55,408 nt of DNA, taken from assembly GCA_028288765.1 (NCBI GenBank), contig JAQGHQ010000037.1, forward strand, positions 1 through 55,408. The letters are read 5' to 3'. The position numbers and the translations under genes are program-made. Below are positions 9,602 through 18,652 of the stretch, in pieces (the stretch's first letter is position 1; each line of letters starts with the position of its first letter). Below the pieces are notes generated by a model, which was not told where the DNA came from, did no database searches, and saw only the letters and a program-made list of their open reading frames with translations. This DNA is from Gemmataceae bacterium. Its GTDB lineage: Bacteria > Planctomycetota > Planctomycetia > Gemmatales > Gemmataceae.

Positions 9602-10654
9602 CTATTTTCCGCCGAGCTTTTCCATCGTGAGCTCGGGCTGCCACATCGAGAGGAACGAGGGCAGCTTGGTCCGGTCGAGCCCGGGCAGGTTGGGGAGCAG
9701 CCCGGCCCCCTGGAGCGGGATGTTCGCTGTCACGGCGTACACCGAGTGGGCCGGGTCGTTGTTCCGCCGGTAGAGCACGACCTCTGGCCGGGCCCCGGGG
9801 CCGGCCGCACACCCGAGCTGGGCCGTGAGCTGAAGGGCCGTGTCCATGTCGCCGATCTGATCGACGAGCCCCCGGGCCCGGGCCTGGGAGGCGGTGAAGA
9901 TCCGCCCGTCGAACGACACATCGTCCGGCTTGATCTGCGGCCGGCTCTTCCGGATGTCGGCGATCTGCTCCCCGTGGAACTCGTCCGCCATCGCCTGGAG
10001 CAGCTGCTTCTCCTCCGGCTTCAACGGCCGGGCCGACGACCCGATGTCCACCCGCTCCCCGGCCTTGATCGGCTGCGGGATCACGTTGAACTGGGCCATC
10101 AAGTCCTGGAGGTTGAACAGATTCAACACCACCCCGATTCCGCCGGTCACGGTCGTCGACCCGGCGACGATCTGGTCGGCGGCTGACGCCAGATGATACG
10201 CCCCGCCGGTCGCCGTGTCCAGCAGGCAGGCGATCACCGGCCGGCCGGTCCGGGCCTTGAACCGCTCCAAGTCCCGCCGCATGGCGGTACACGCGGCCAC
10301 CCCGCCGCCGTGGCTGTTGATCCGGAGGACGACCGCCCGGACGCACGGATCGGCCTCGGCCGCGAGGAGCTTCTCCCGGAACAGGGCGACCGGGTTCTCC
10401 CCGACCGACATGGGGCCGACGAACGGGGTGTTCAGGACGACCCCGTCCACGTCGATCACAGCGACTCGTCCGGCCGTCCCGGCCTCCACCACAACCGCCC
10501 GGACCGGGCCGGCGATCGGGCTCACCGGGGACAAATCGGTTATCCGGGTGTCGACCGGGCCGTCCAACGCCACCCGGTTCTGCGTCCGCACCGTAAACCG
10601 CTGGCACCCACAGGTGAGCAGTACGAGCATCAGAACGGGAAGCATCGTGCGCAT
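9602..10654 (-). CDS. S49 (SppA/ClpP-fold) peptidase-like lipoprotein, catalytic dyad apparently lost (350 aa)
   Basis: The N-terminus has a short hydrophobic segment ending LLTCGCQ, so it is probably a lipoprotein or anchored. The core shows the S49/SppA pattern: INSHGGGV, ATGGAYHLASAADQI, TVTGGIGVV and IKAGERVDIGSS. In active SppA enzymes the residue before GGxY is the catalytic Ser and the Lys of KDIGS is its partner. Here these positions read Thr and Val, so it may be a pseudo-enzyme. The ATG at 10654 is preceded by GGGGGAAGGG; the frame stays open upstream to 10861 without signal-peptide character, so the later start is preferred. It diverges from the large synthase gene. Confidence is high for the fold and low for the function. 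Confidence 0.78.
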   Translation of the reverse strand: MRTMLPVLMLVLLTCGCQRFTVRTQNRVALDGPVDTRITDLSPVSPIAGPVRAVVVEAGTAGRVAVIDVDGVVLNTPFVGPMSVGENPVALFREKLLAAEADPCVRAVVLRINSHGGGVAACTAMRRDLERFKARTGRPVIACLLDTATGGAYHLASAADQIVAGSTTVTGGIGVVLNLFNLQDLMAQFNVIPQPIKAGERVDIGSSARPLKPEEKQLLQAMADEFHGEQIADIRKSRPQIKPDDVSFDGRIFTASQARARGLVDQIGDMDTALQLTAQLGCAAGPGARPEVVLYRRNNDPAHSVYAVTANIPLQGAGLLPNLPGLDRTKLPSFLSMWQPELTMEKLGGK

Positions 10655-11005
10655 CGCCCTTCCCCCACTCGTCATATTTTTCGCCACCCCCGCTAACTCC
10701 GGATTTATCGGCCTTCCCGAATCCATAGGATCAGCTTTCCTGCCCCCTACAGCAGGTGCAATCCTCCCGACCCGCCACCAACTCTCGGTTTCATCGCCAA
10801 ACTCCCCCTGGTTTCGCTTCCTGAATGGCCCGATCGCGCCGTAACTTTCTACACTGCCCAAATTGCCGAATCGGGCTAGAGGTTCGATACTGACATTTCG
10901 GGGCCCGGGGTTTCCGTGAGGTTCTCACCGAATAGGTGAAGAATCGCGGGCCGGCTGCGAGGGCGGGATTGCCCGGCCGGAAACCCATTCCTCGCGAGGA
11001 GAGTG
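10655..11005. promoter_or_regulatory. Divergent intergenic region, presumed promoters
   Basis: A 351-bp spacer separates the outward-facing S49-like gene and the PfaA-like synthase. It is less GC-rich than the genes (for example CATATTTTTCGCC near 10673) and should carry promoters for both. I see no clear operator repeat or riboswitch. A ribosome binding site GAGGAGAG lies just before the synthase ATG at 11006. Confidence 0.4.
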
Positions 11006-14000
11006 ATGGAACCGACCGACCTGATCGTCCTGACCCCGCCGGGTACCACAGACCCGTCCCTGGCCGTCGCGGCCTGCCGAGCCGGGGCCCGCGGCGCACT
11101 CGACCTGGAGTTCGTAGCGGAGGCAGGGCTGGCCGGACGGGCGGTCGGGCAGCTGGCGGCGTTCGCGGGCGGCCGGTTCGGGCTGAGGCTGGGGCGGGAC
11201 GCCCGGCACGTATTGACCGGCCTGCGAAGTGCCGGAGCTGCCCCCCCGGCCTTCGTCATCCTCGCCGGGGGGAGCCATCCAGATCTCGCCGCCGCGGTTG
11301 GGGACGCCCGCGCGGCCGGGATCGAGGTCCTGGTTGAGGCGGTCGGATTCTCCGAGGCTGTGCAGGCGGAAGAACTTGCGGCCGACGGGCTGATCCTGAA
11401 GGGGCACGAGTCCGGCGGCCGGGTCGGGGCCGACACGTCGTTCGTTCTCATCCAGAAGTGGCGCCAGCACGCCGACCGCACGGGGGCGTCGGTCCCGTTC
11501 TGGGTCCAGGGCGGGATCGGGGCGAATACGGCCGCGGCGTGCCTCGCGGCCGGGGCCCGCGGGGTCGTTCTCGACTCGCAGGTACTGCTCGCGCGGGAAT
11601 CGCCCCTGGGCGAAGCCGCCCGGAAGCGGGTGGCCGGGCTCGACGGGAGCGAGACGGTGGTCCTGGGCACCCGGCTCGGTGAACCATACCGACTCTACGC
11701 CCGAGCCGACAGCTCGGCGGCGCAAGAGTTGATCAAGGAAGAAGAACGGCTTCACGCCGCCGGCCTCCCGGCCGACGAGATGCTGGCCGCCTGGCGGACG
11801 GCCGTCCGCGGGCGGGCGGCGATCGACCCGGCGGACGGGGCCTGGCTGGTCGGGCAAGACGTGGCGACCGCGGCCGGCCTCGCCGCCAAGGGCATGACCG
11901 TGGCCGGGATCGCCCAGCTAATCTGCGACCGGGCCAAGAAGCAGCTCGACGCCGCCCGCCGCACCCGTCATCTCGCGGAAGGCAGCCCGCTCGCCGTATC
12001 GCACCGGACGAAGTACCCGATCCTGCAAGGCCCGATGACCCGGGTGAGCGACACGGCCGCGTTCGCCGACGCCGTCGCCCGCGGGGGGGCCCTCCCCTTC
12101 CTCGCCCTCGCCCTGCTCCGCCGGGCCGAAACGGATCAACTGCTCGCCGAAACGAAGGCGAAGCTCGGCAACAAGTCCTGGGGCGTCGGCATCCTCGGGT
12201 TCGTGCCCACCGAGATCCGGGCCGAACAGCTCGACGCCATCCGCACGCACAAGCCGCCGTTCGCGATCATCGCCGGGGGGCGGCCGGACCAGGCCAAGGA
12301 GCTGGAAGCGCAGGGCATCCCGACTTACCTGCACGTCCCCTCGCCGGGCCTGCTGCGGATGTTCCTGAAGGACGGGGCCCGCCGGTTCATCTTCGAAGGG
12401 CAGGAGTGCGGCGGGCACGTCGGCCCGCGGGCCAGCTTCGCCCTCTGGGAGGCGATGGTCGAGGTCCTCGGCGACCACGTCGGGGGGCGGCCCGGCGACG
12501 ACCTGCAAGTCGTCTTCGCGGGCGGGATTCACGACGCCCTCTCGGCGGCGATGGTGGCGGCCCTCAGTGCCGGCCTGGCCGGCAAAGGCGTGAAGGTCGG
12601 GGTGCTGCTCGGCACCGCGTACCTGTTCACGGAGGAAGCCGTCGAGGCCGGCGCGATCACCGCCCGTTTCCAGGCGGAAGCCCTCGGCTGCGCCGACACC
12701 GTCCTGCTGGAAACCGGCCCCGGGCACGCGATCCGGTGCATCCCGACGCCCTACGCCGAGACGTTCGAGGCCGAGAAGCGGAAGCTGCGGGGCGAGGGCA
12801 AAAGCCCGCTCGAAGTCGGCCTCGCCCTGGAACGGATGAACCTCGGCCGGCTGCGGGTCGCGAGCAAGGGGGTGGACCGGGCCGCCGCCGGGGCCGGAAA
12901 CGGGACCGGGCTCGCCGCCGTCCCGGAGGACGACCAGTTCCGGCGCGGGATGTACATGATCGGGCAGGTGGCCGCCCTCCGGAGCGCGGTCACCACCGTC
13001 GCCGACCTCCATGCGGACGTGGCCGCCGGGCCCGAGAAGATCCTGAGCACCTCCGTTTCGCCGATCCTGCTACCGGCCGAACCGCCCGCCCCGCCCCCGT
13101 GCGACGTGGCGATCGTCGGCCTGTCGTGCTTCTACCCGAAGGCCGGCGGGCTCTGGACGTACTGGGAGAACATCCTCTCGAAGGTGAACGCGGTCATCGA
13201 GATCCCGCCGTCCCACTGGGACTGGCGGGCGTACTACGACCCCGACCCCCGGGCCAAGGACAAGATGGTGTCCAAGTGGGGCGGGTTCATGAGCGACGTC
13301 CCGTTCGACCCGCTCAAGTACGGGATCACGCCGAAGAGCATCCCGAACATCGAGCCGCTCCAGCTCCTCCTGCTCGAAGCGGTCAACCAGGCGATCGCCG
13401 ACGCCGGGTACGCCGACCGGCCGTTCAACCGGGACCGGACCTGTGCCATCCTGGGCGTCGGCGGCGGCGGGATGCCCCTGTCGGTGGCCTACGGGTTCCG
13501 GGCGTGCATGCCGCTGCTCGACTCCATCCCGGGCGTGCCCGTCAAGTCGGCGCAGGTCATCGAACTCGGCGAGGGGATTCTCCCGGAGTGGACGGAGGAC
13601 TCGTTCCCCGGCATCCTCTTGAACGTGGCCGCCGGGCGGGTGGCGAACCGGTTCAACCTCGGCGGCCCGAACATGGCGATCGACGCCGCGTGCGGGTCGT
13701 CCCTCGCCGCCCTTTACGCGGGGGTGCGGGAGCTCAACGACGGGACCAGCGACGTGGCCGTGGTGATGGGGGCCGACGCGGTCCAGACGCCGTACGCCTA
13801 CGTCGCATTCAGTAAGACGCACGCGCTGAGCCCGAAGGGCCGGTGCCGGCCGTTCGACGCGGAGGCCGATGGGATTGTCCTCGCCGAGGGGATCGGCGTC
13901 GCCGTCCTCAAACGGCTCGCCGACGCCGAACGGGACGGCGACCGGGTCTACGCCGTCATCAAGGGCGTCGGGGCGTCGAGCGACGGCCGCGACAAGGGCC

Positions 14001-17000
14001 TGACCGCCCCGCGGGCCGAGGGGCAGCTGCGGGCGCTGCACCGGGCGTACGCCCAGGCCCGGATCTCGCCGGCCCGGGTGGGACTGGTGGAAGCCCACGG
14101 CACCGGCACCGTGGTCGGCGACCAGACGGAGGCCCGGGCGATCGGCCAGCTGCTCCGCGACGCGGGCGGGGCCGCGCAGTCGGCCGCGCTCGGGTCGGTC
14201 AAGTCGATGATCGGGCACAGCAAGTGCGCGGCCGGGCTCGCCGGGCTCATCAAGACGGCGTTCGCCCTTCACCACAAGGTCCTCCCGCCGACCCTCGTCG
14301 AGGCCCCGAACCCGAAGGCCAACCTCGACGGCGGGCCGCTCTTCCTGAACACCGAGCCGCGGCCGTGGGTCCACGGGGCCGACCACCCGCGGACCGCCGG
14401 GGTGAGCGCGTTCGGGTTCGGCGGGACGAACTTCCACACGGTCCTCGAAGAGTACACCGGCGACTACCTGAACCGGCCGGCCGCCGGGTTCCGCCGGTGG
14501 CCCGCCGAACTGTTCGTATGGCGGCGGCCGGACCAGGCCGCCTTGACGACGAGCCTGAAGCAGTGCCGCGACGCCCTTGCCGCCGGGGCGACGCCGGAGC
14601 TGGCGGACCTCGCCGCCTCGGTCTGGCAGTCGAGCCGGGCCGGGACCGGCCAGCCGACGCTCGCCGTGGTCGCCACCTCCCTGGCCGATCTGAACGAGAA
14701 GCTCGACGCGGCGCTGGACGCGCTACCGAAGGTGGGCGACGTCCACACCGACCCGCGGGGCATCTACTTCGCGGCGGCCCCGGCGAACGTATCCGGGAAG
14801 GTCGCGTTCCTGTTCCCCGGCCAGGGGTCGCAGTACCCCGACATGCTGGCCCAGGTGGCGATGGCGTTCCCCGAGGTCCGCAAAGTCCTCGACCGGGCCG
14901 AGCGAACGCTCGCCGGCCAGCTCGACCGGCCGCTCGGGAAGTTCATCTACCCGCCGTCGCCCTTCTCGCCCGACCAGGAAGCGGCGAACCGGAAGGACCT
15001 CCAGCGGACGGAAGTGGCCCAGCCGGCGGTCGGGGCGACGGGCCTCGGGATGTACCAGCTGCTCACCGCCCTCGGGATCGAGGCCGACTTCCTGGCCGGG
15101 CACAGCTACGGCGAGTACGTCGCGCTCGCGGCGGCCGGGGCTCTCGGCGAGGGCGATCTCATCACCCTCTCGCACCGCCGCGGGCAGGTCATCAAGGCCG
15201 CGGCGGCCGCGGCGCCGGGCGGGATGATCGCCGCCGATGCCGCGCCGGACGCCATTGTCCCGGTGCTGAACGGCGTGGCGGGGGTGTGGGTGGCCAACCA
15301 CAACTCGCCGGGCCAGACCGTGATCGCCGGGACGGACGACGGCCTCAAGGCCGCGGCCGGGAAGCTCCAGGCGGCCGGCGTCCGGGCCCAGCGCATCCCG
15401 GTGGCGTGCGGGTTCCACTCGCCGCTGATCGTGGGGGCGAAGGACCCGCTGGCGCGGGCCCTCGCCGCGGCCCGGTTCGCCCCGCCGCGGAAGACCGTCT
15501 TCTCGAACACGACGGCGGCCCCGCACCCGGCGGACGGCCCCGCCATCGCCCGCCAGCTGGCCGACCATCTCGTCTCACCGGTCCGGTTCGCGGACGAGGT
15601 CGCGGCGATGCACGCGGCCGGGGCGCGGGTGTTCGTCGAGGTCGGGCCGCAGGGGGTGTTGACCGGGCTGGCCGGCCAGATCCTCGCCGGCAAGCCCCAT
15701 CTCGCGGTCGCCTCCGACCTGAAGACCCGGCCGGGGCTGGCCCAGCTCGCCCACCTGCTCGGCCAGCTGCTCGCGGCCGGCGTCCCCGCGAAGCTCGACC
15801 GGCTGTTCCAGGGCCGGGGCGTCAATACGTTCGACCTCGGGAAACTCGGTCCCGATACGGGCAAGCCCAAGTTCTCGCCGACGACGTGGGTGGTGAGTGG
15901 CGTCCGGAGCCGCCCGCTGAACGGCCCCGAGCCGCGGCTGCTCGGCCAGCCTCAGCCGGAAGGTGTCAAGCCTGCGGCGGCGAAGCCCGTTCCCGTGTCG
16001 GGTGCGGCGGCCGCGCCCCGCCCGTCGTCCGTCGTTCCGGCCCCAGTCGTTCCGGCCCCGGGTGCCATTACCCTCCCCCAACCTGTTCTTCCCCGTGTAG
16101 TCCCCCCGCCCGCCGTCCCCGTAAGCCCGCGAGCGCTGATGAACACCACAGAGACACCCCCCACTCAGTTGTCCCCGTCGGCCAACGGGTCTCCTCACTC
16201 CCAGCCCGTGACCGAGGGTGCCGCCCAGGTGATGATGCGGTTCCAGGACGTGATGGCCCGGTTCCTCGAGACCCAGCGGAGCGTGATGCTCGGCTTTCTC
16301 GGGTCGTCCGGGGGCGTCCCGGTCCCGTCCGCCAACGGGTACGCCCACTACCCCAACGGGAATTCGCCGAACGGGAGTGGGTACGGGCATTCGACCGGGA
16401 ACGGTCACGCCGCCCCGGCCCAACCGCCGGCGGTGACGAACCGCCTCGCGGCGGTGGAGCCGGCCGACCCGCGGCCCGTCCCGCCCCCGCTCGCCGCCAG
16501 GACCAACACGCCCCCGGTCGCTCCGCCCCCGGCCGAGGCGAACGGCAAGCACCCCGCCGCGGACGCCCCGCCGGCCGCGGCCGGCCCGCTCGACCGCGAC
16601 ACCCTGCTCGCCCGGCTCCTCGATCTCGTGAGCGAGCGGACCGGCTACCCGAAGGAGGCGCTGAGCATCGACCTCGACCTGGAGGCCGACCTCGGGGTCG
16701 ACTCGATCAAGCGGGTCGAGGTCCTCGGGGCCCTCGCCGAGTCGATCGGCACCGGGGCCGACGGGAATCAGCCGACCCTCGAGATGGAGAAGCTGTCGGT
16801 CATCAAGACGCTCCGCGGGATCGCCGACTACGTGATGGGGGCGCTGACCGAGACGGCCCCGCAGCCGTCGGCGAACGGGAAGCACGAGAAGCCCACCCCC
16901 GCGCCCGCCGCGACCGAGTTGCACCCCGGCGCCCGGCAGGGCGAGGTCCAGCGGCTCGTCGTCAGGCTGGTCGACACCCCGCTCCCCGCCCGCCCGCAGC

Positions 17001-18562
17001 TCGCCCCGCCGGCCGGCACCATCCTCCTGACCGACGACCGCCAGGGGACCGCCCGGGAGCTGGCCGACCGGCTCGCCGAACTCGACGTGAAGACGGCCCT
17101 GATCCGGACGGCCGACGGCGGGGCGCTGCCGGAGGGCGTGTTCGCCGCCGACCTGACCGACCCGGCCGCGGTCGCGGACCTGATCGCCCGCGTCCACGCC
17201 GCGGTCGGCCCGGTGTCCGGGCTCGTCCACCTGCTCCCGCTCGCCGAGCCGCCCGCCGGGGAAACCCCCGAAGGGCGGATGCGGCGGGAGGTGAAATCGC
17301 TCTACCTGCTCGCCCGCGGGCTCGAAGCCGACCTCCGCGAGGCCGGGAAGACGGGCTCCGCGGTCCTCCTCGCGGCGACCGCGATGGGCGGGACGATGGG
17401 GTTCGGCGACGACCTGCCGGCCGACTTCTTTGCCGGGCACGGCGGGGTCGCCGGGTTCACCAAGTGTCTCGGGTACGAGTGGCCGGAGGTGACCGTCCGG
17501 GTCGTCGACCTGGACGCCTCGATCCCCGCCCCCCGGCTGGTCGACCAGCTGATGGGCGAGCTCGGCGACCCGGACGGGCCGTTCGAGATCGGCCGGACCG
17601 CCGACCGGCGGGTGACGTGGCAGGTGGACCCCGGCCCCCTGGAGAAGGACACCCGGGTGGTCGACCTCGGTCCGGACTCGACCGTGCTGATCACCGGCGG
17701 GGCCCGGGGGATCACGGCCCGGATCGCGCTGGAACTCGCCCGCCGCTACAAGCCCAGGCTGGTGCTCGTCGGCAGCTCGGCCGAGCCGGCCGCCGAACCC
17801 CCGGCCACCGCGGGCCTCACGACCCCGGCGGAGCTCAAGGCCGCCCTCATGAAGCAGCTCCCGGCCGAGGGCAAGCCGGCCGCCCCGGCGGCGGTCGAGG
17901 CGGTGTACAAGCGGCTGCTCAAGGACCGCGAAATCCGCGGCAACCTCGACGCCATCCGGGCGGCCGGCGGGACCGTCGAGTACCGGGCGGTCGACGTCCG
18001 CGACGGGGCCGCGTTCGGGGCGCTGCTCGACGAGCTGAACAAGTCGGGCGGAATCGCCGGGGTGATCCACGGGGCCGGGGTGATCGAGGACAAGCTGCTC
18101 CGGGACAAGACCCCGGAGTCGTTCGACCGGGTGTTCGGGACGAAGGTGGACAGCGCGCTGACCCTCGCCCGCAAGCTCGACCCGGCCAAGCTCAAGTTCT
18201 TCTCCCTGTTCGCGTCGATCACCAGCCGGTACGGGAACCGCGGCCAGTCGGACTACGCCGCCGCGAACGAGGTGCTGAGTAAACTGGCCTGCGACCTCGA
18301 CCGGAAGTGGCCGGCCCGGGTGGTCTCCGTCGCGTGGGGCCCGTGGGCCGAGGTCGGGATGGTGGCCGACCTGGAGAAGCACCTGGTCGCCCGCGGGCTG
18401 AAGCTGATCCAGCCGGCGGTCGGAGCCGCGTTCGCGGTGGACGAGGTCGTATACGGGACGAAGGGCGAGCCGGAGGTCCTTATCGCGGGCGGGACGGAGC
18501 ACGCCGCCCGGCCGGCCGGCGCGGCCCCGGCGCAAGCCCCCGTCGCGGTCGGGGCCGAGTAA
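11006..18562 (+). CDS. PfaA/HglE-like multidomain lipid synthase: NMO-NMO-KS-AT-ACP-KR (2518 aa)
   Basis: ATG 11006 is chosen over GTG 11003 because of AGGAG spacing. Two flavin-type nitronate monooxygenase-like domains come first: copy 1 with KGHESGGRVG near 11400, copy 2 with ILQGPM near 12020 and EGQECGGHVG near 12400. In PUFA synthases this fold (PfaD) is the enoyl reductase. Then KS from about 13100 with DAACGSS (Cys 13691), EAHGTGT near 14090 and GHSKCAAG near 14214; AT with FPGQGSQ near 14813, GHSYGE near 15100 and GFHSP near 15408; a Pro/Ala/Asn-rich linker (15950-16590); one ACP with LGVDSIKRVE near 16694, the PUFA-synthase signature; then KR with a pseudo-KR half, ITGGARGI near 17690 and the SDYAAAN triad region near 18250. 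Role: iterative chain elongation on a tethered ACP. It has one ACP, whereas PUFA PfaA has several in tandem. Confidence 0.9.
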   Translation: MEPTDLIVLTPPGTTDPSLAVAACRAGARGALDLEFVAEAGLAGRAVGQLAAFAGGRFGLRLGRDARHVLTGLRSAGAAPPAFVILAGGSHPDLAAAVGDARAAGIEVLVEAVGFSEAVQAEELAADGLILKGHESGGRVGADTSFVLIQKWRQHADRTGASVPFWVQGGIGANTAAACLAAGARGVVLDSQVLLARESPLGEAARKRVAGLDGSETVVLGTRLGEPYRLYARADSSAAQELIKEEERLHAAGLPADEMLAAWRTAVRGRAAIDPADGAWLVGQDVATAAGLAAKGMTVAGIAQLICDRAKKQLDAARRTRHLAEGSPLAVSHRTKYPILQGPMTRVSDTAAFADAVARGGALPFLALALLRRAETDQLLAETKAKLGNKSWGVGILGFVPTEIRAEQLDAIRTHKPPFAIIAGGRPDQAKELEAQGIPTYLHVPSPGLLRMFLKDGARRFIFEGQECGGHVGPRASFALWEAMVEVLGDHVGGRPGDDLQVVFAGGIHDALSAAMVAALSAGLAGKGVKVGVLLGTAYLFTEEAVEAGAITARFQAEALGCADTVLLETGPGHAIRCIPTPYAETFEAEKRKLRGEGKSPLEVGLALERMNLGRLRVASKGVDRAAAGAGNGTGLAAVPEDDQFRRGMYMIGQVAALRSAVTTVADLHADVAAGPEKILSTSVSPILLPAEPPAPPPCDVAIVGLSCFYPKAGGLWTYWENILSKVNAVIEIPPSHWDWRAYYDPDPRAKDKMVSKWGGFMSDVPFDPLKYGITPKSIPNIEPLQLLLLEAVNQAIADAGYADRPFNRDRTCAILGVGGGGMPLSVAYGFRACMPLLDSIPGVPVKSAQVIELGEGILPEWTEDSFPGILLNVAAGRVANRFNLGGPNMAIDAACGSSLAALYAGVRELNDGTSDVAVVMGADAVQTPYAYVAFSKTHALSPKGRCRPFDAEADGIVLAEGIGVAVLKRLADAERDGDRVYAVIKGVGASSDGRDKGLTAPRAEGQLRALHRAYAQARISPARVGLVEAHGTGTVVGDQTEARAIGQLLRDAGGAAQSAALGSVKSMIGHSKCAAGLAGLIKTAFALHHKVLPPTLVEAPNPKANLDGGPLFLNTEPRPWVHGADHPRTAGVSAFGFGGTNFHTVLEEYTGDYLNRPAAGFRRWPAELFVWRRPDQAALTTSLKQCRDALAAGATPELADLAASVWQSSRAGTGQPTLAVVATSLADLNEKLDAALDALPKVGDVHTDPRGIYFAAAPANVSGKVAFLFPGQGSQYPDMLAQVAMAFPEVRKVLDRAERTLAGQLDRPLGKFIYPPSPFSPDQEAANRKDLQRTEVAQPAVGATGLGMYQLLTALGIEADFLAGHSYGEYVALAAAGALGEGDLITLSHRRGQVIKAAAAAAPGGMIAADAAPDAIVPVLNGVAGVWVANHNSPGQTVIAGTDDGLKAAAGKLQAAGVRAQRIPVACGFHSPLIVGAKDPLARALAAARFAPPRKTVFSNTTAAPHPADGPAIARQLADHLVSPVRFADEVAAMHAAGARVFVEVGPQGVLTGLAGQILAGKPHLAVASDLKTRPGLAQLAHLLGQLLAAGVPAKLDRLFQGRGVNTFDLGKLGPDTGKPKFSPTTWVVSGVRSRPLNGPEPRLLGQPQPEGVKPAAAKPVPVSGAAAAPRPSSVVPAPVVPAPGAITLPQPVLPRVVPPPAVPVSPRALMNTTETPPTQLSPSANGSPHSQPVTEGAAQVMMRFQDVMARFLETQRSVMLGFLGSSGGVPVPSANGYAHYPNGNSPNGSGYGHSTGNGHAAPAQPPAVTNRLAAVEPADPRPVPPPLAARTNTPPVAPPPAEANGKHPAADAPPAAAGPLDRDTLLARLLDLVSERTGYPKEALSIDLDLEADLGVDSIKRVEVLGALAESIGTGADGNQPTLEMEKLSVIKTLRGIADYVMGALTETAPQPSANGKHEKPTPAPAATELHPGARQGEVQRLVVRLVDTPLPARPQLAPPAGTILLTDDRQGTARELADRLAELDVKTALIRTADGGALPEGVFAADLTDPAAVADLIARVHAAVGPVSGLVHLLPLAEPPAGETPEGRMRREVKSLYLLARGLEADLREAGKTGSAVLLAATAMGGTMGFGDDLPADFFAGHGGVAGFTKCLGYEWPEVTVRVVDLDASIPAPRLVDQLMGELGDPDGPFEIGRTADRRVTWQVDPGPLEKDTRVVDLGPDSTVLITGGARGITARIALELARRYKPRLVLVGSSAEPAAEPPATAGLTTPAELKAALMKQLPAEGKPAAPAAVEAVYKRLLKDREIRGNLDAIRAAGGTVEYRAVDVRDGAAFGALLDELNKSGGIAGVIHGAGVIEDKLLRDKTPESFDRVFGTKVDSALTLARKLDPAKLKFFSLFASITSRYGNRGQSDYAAANEVLSKLACDLDRKWPARVVSVAWGPWAEVGMVADLEKHLVARGLKLIQPAVGAAFAVDEVVYGTKGEPEVLIAGGTEHAARPAGAAPAQAPVAVGAE

Positions 18563-18652
18563 GGCGAGTCGCGGCCCAGGGCGGGAGCCCCGGGCCGCGG
18601 ACCGAGCCCGGGACATTCCCCGGGTCCCCATGACACGAAGCCCCCAGAGCCA

